Source: Bifidobacteriaceae bacterium UBA2724 (GTDB taxonomy: Bacteria; Actinomycetota; Actinomycetes; Actinomycetales; Bifidobacteriaceae). From it: 64,000 bases of DNA. Every line of letters starts with the position of its first letter. The first letter of the stretch is position 1. Positions 62,511 through 64,000 of the stretch are shown here, piece after piece. The notes under the pieces were generated by a model that saw only the letters and a program-made list of their open reading frames with translations, was not told the origin of the DNA and did not search any database. The position numbers and the translations under genes were made by a program. Location of the stretch: assembly GCA_002353815.1 (NCBI GenBank), contig DEKK01000016.1:203985-267984 (forward strand). The letters are read 5' to 3'.

Positions 62511-62963
62511 ATGTCGAAGTCCGTCAAGGTTATCCTCAAGAGCAACGTGTCCAACCTCGGCCAGTCCGGTGACATCGTGAACGTCAAGGCCGGCTATGCC
62601 CGCAACTTCCTGTATCCGCAGGGCCTCGCCTCCGCTTGGAGCGCCGGTGCTGGCAAGCAGATCGAGCAGCTGCAGCGCGCCCGCCGCGCCAAGGCCCTCG
62701 CCTCCCGCGAGGACGCTGTCGCCGCCAAGGCAGCCATCGAGGGCACCACCGTGACCATCGCTGCCAAGGTGTCTGAGTCCGGCAAGCTCTTCGGTGGCAT
62801 CAACGCCGCCGCCGTCGCCGCCGCTCTCAAGAACGCCGGCAACGCGGTCGAGGCTTCCGCCATCACGATGGATGCCATCAAGACCACCGGCGAGTTCCCG
62901 GCAGAGGTGCAGCTGCACCCTGAAATCTCTGCGAAGTTCACCGTCAAGGTCGTCGCCGAGTAA
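62511..62963 (+). CDS. rplI: 50S ribosomal protein L9
   Basis: 150 residues. The N-terminal domain VKVILKSNVSNLGQSGDIVN with VKAGYARNFLYPQGLA is the L9 signature, followed by the long helix and the C-terminal domain (GKLFGGINAAAVAAALK). Last gene of the operon, followed by two hairpins. Confidence 0.98.
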   Translation: MSKSVKVILKSNVSNLGQSGDIVNVKAGYARNFLYPQGLASAWSAGAGKQIEQLQRARRAKALASREDAVAAKAAIEGTTVTIAAKVSESGKLFGGINAAAVAAALKNAGNAVEASAITMDAIKTTGEFPAEVQLHPEISAKFTVKVVAE

Positions 62964-62995
62964 TCGCTGTCTCGTCTGTGCAATGAGACGCTTGC

Positions 62996-63035
62996 CATGT
63001 CCGATGACGCCTTCGGCGCCGTCGGACATGCTTTT
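62996..63035 (+). terminator. Terminator after rplI
   Basis: CATGTCCGATGACGCC (62996-63011) pairs with GGCGCCGTCGGACATG (63015-63030) with one wobble and one mismatch, followed by CTTTT. Confidence 0.85.
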
Positions 63036-63037
63036 CA

Positions 63038-63066
63038 AGAAGGCCCGTCGTTGCGACAGGCCTTCT
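63038..63066 (+). terminator. Second hairpin after rplI
   Basis: AGAAGGCC (63038-63045) pairs with GGCCTTCT (63059-63066), followed after GCG by TTTTGTCTTC. Tandem backup terminator. Confidence 0.7.
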
Positions 63067-63283
63067 GCGTTTTGTCTTCTGCTTTCGTCTACTGGGCCGC
63101 CCGCCGTCAAAGGCGCGGTGAAACGAGCGCGACGGGGTTCTTGTGGCAGTCCGTCGCTTCGTGGGAAAGCTTGCATGCCAGGCCGCCATAGGGGATGCGC
63201 GCAGCCGTGCGCATTGTGCGGCCTTTGTGCCTGAGCGGAGACGGCGGTCGTTCCATTCCACGGGATTGCGTAAGATGGCACCC

Positions 63284-63856
63284 GTGAAAAAACTCATCGA
63301 ACAAGTCCTGAAATTCGGCATCGTCGGTATCATTGCGTTCGTCATCGATTGGGGCATTCTCAACATCCTCGTCATCTTCGCCCATATGAACGCGACCGTG
63401 GCGGCCACGATTTCGTTTCTCATCTCGTTGTGCTTCAACTATCTGGCAAGCATGAAATATGTGTTCGTGCACCGAGATGACATGGCGCGCTGGATGGAAG
63501 TGCTGGTCTTTTTCGTCAGCTCCGCCATCGGGCTTCTCATCAACGACGGCATCATCGGTTTCTGCACCGCCGTGATCATCGACCCGAGCACGATCACCAC
63601 CGACCCTGGCAAGTATGCGGTCTACGCCAACATCGGCAAGATCATCGCCACGGTCGTCGTGGCAATTTGGAATTTCGTCATTCGAAAGTGGCTTCTGGAC
63701 GCACCCGATCCCACCAAGCCCGTCAACGAGAAGTCCATGGCGCATCGTCTTGGCGCATGGTCGCTGACTCATGGCCCCGTCTCGCATCGCGAGACCGAGG
63801 CCGCGCAGGAGACAGCGGCCGCCCCTGCGTCGGACTCCAAGTCGATGGATGACTGA
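63284..63856 (+). CDS. GtrA-family membrane protein
   Basis: 190 residues from GTG 63284 (start MKKLIEQVLKFGIVGIIAF). Four membrane helices in the GtrA arrangement: FGIVGIIAFVIDWGILNIL, ATISFLISLCFNYLASMKYVF, VLVFFVSSAIGLLINDGIIG and IGKIIATVVVAIWNFVIRKWLL (read in parts). A hydrophilic tail of about 50 residues follows. GtrA proteins are thought to move lipid-linked sugars across the membrane with GT2 partners such as those in this window. ATG 63275 is an alternative start; TAAGAT at 63271-63276 could be a -10 for a leaderless GTG mRNA. Confidence 0.88.
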   Translation: MKKLIEQVLKFGIVGIIAFVIDWGILNILVIFAHMNATVAATISFLISLCFNYLASMKYVFVHRDDMARWMEVLVFFVSSAIGLLINDGIIGFCTAVIIDPSTITTDPGKYAVYANIGKIIATVVVAIWNFVIRKWLLDAPDPTKPVNEKSMAHRLGAWSLTHGPVSHRETEAAQETAAAPASDSKSMDD

Positions 63857-63896
63857 TCCACTGACGATCCACCGGCCAACGGCGGAAGGATCCCCA

Positions 63897-63937
63897 CGTC
63901 CCCTGCATGCGCGCAGCGTGCAGGGGACGCGTTGTTT
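63897..63937 (+). terminator. Terminator after the GtrA gene
   Basis: CGTCCCCTGCA (63897-63907) pairs with TGCAGGGGACG (63919-63929), followed by CGTTGTTTTGG. The 60 bases after it to the window end show no gene start. Confidence 0.8.
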
Positions 63938-64000
63938 TGGGAAGGAAGGGGAAAGACTGGGGGAGCGTGGCGAACCGCCGAGCTGCCGTGTGATGAAGCC

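Overview
This window looks like a chromosome segment of a high-GC actinobacterium, almost certainly a Bifidobacterium. The evidence is the block rpsF-ssb-rpsR-rplI, a fused rmlCD gene, a choloylglycine (bile salt) hydrolase of the bifidobacterial length with Cys2, sortase-dependent pilus genes, and an actinobacterial 'hemagglutinin'-type surface protein. No species is assigned.

Layout. 0-2.6 kb: two tandem ThiD-family kinases on the minus strand, the first running off the left edge. 3.1-11.7 kb: a plus-strand sortase-dependent pilus operon (choice-of-anchor-A tip protein, two pilins, class C sortase). It sits between the minus-strand thiD genes and thiE (11.9-12.6 kb). 12.9-16.2 kb: a Nudix hydrolase, a multipass membrane protein and tRNA-Ser(GGA). 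16.4-36.1 kb: a cell-surface polysaccharide region with several GT2 glycosyltransferases, a GH25 lysozyme with ricin-type repeats, UDP-glucose dehydrogenase, a Wzx-like flippase, large membrane proteins and rmlB/rmlCD. 49.3-57.5 kb: a second part of the same system (polyprenyl-type GT2, intact rmlA, RgpF-like rhamnan protein, Wzm/Wzt ABC exporter, hemagglutinin-like protein). 57.6-63.9 kb: an FAD oxidoreductase, an ApbE-like protein, the ribosomal/ssb operon and GtrA.

Between 36.1 and 49.1 kb lies an accessory island. It is bounded by two identical 59-bp direct repeats (36106-36164 and 49058-49116) that carry the 3' end of rmlCD. The right copy is fused to a remnant of an IS21-type istB gene. 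The island holds a frameshifted second rmlA, an AAA ATPase plus PD-(D/E)xK-like nuclease gene pair that looks like a defence module, an amidohydrolase, an NCS2 purine permease interrupted by an in-frame TGA, bile salt hydrolase, a cluster of gene fragments, and an intact copy of a large membrane protein whose paralogue at 23.6-26.0 kb is frameshifted.

How it fits together: RmlA, RmlB and RmlCD make dTDP-rhamnose. The GT2 enzymes and the RgpF-like protein probably build a rhamnose-containing glycan, which Wzm/Wzt (and possibly the Wzx-like flippase) move across the membrane. Several genes carry what reads as one extra base in a short homopolymer, so either real decay or sequence error must be considered. 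The best candidate for a new system is the ATPase-nuclease pair at 37.9-39.5 kb.
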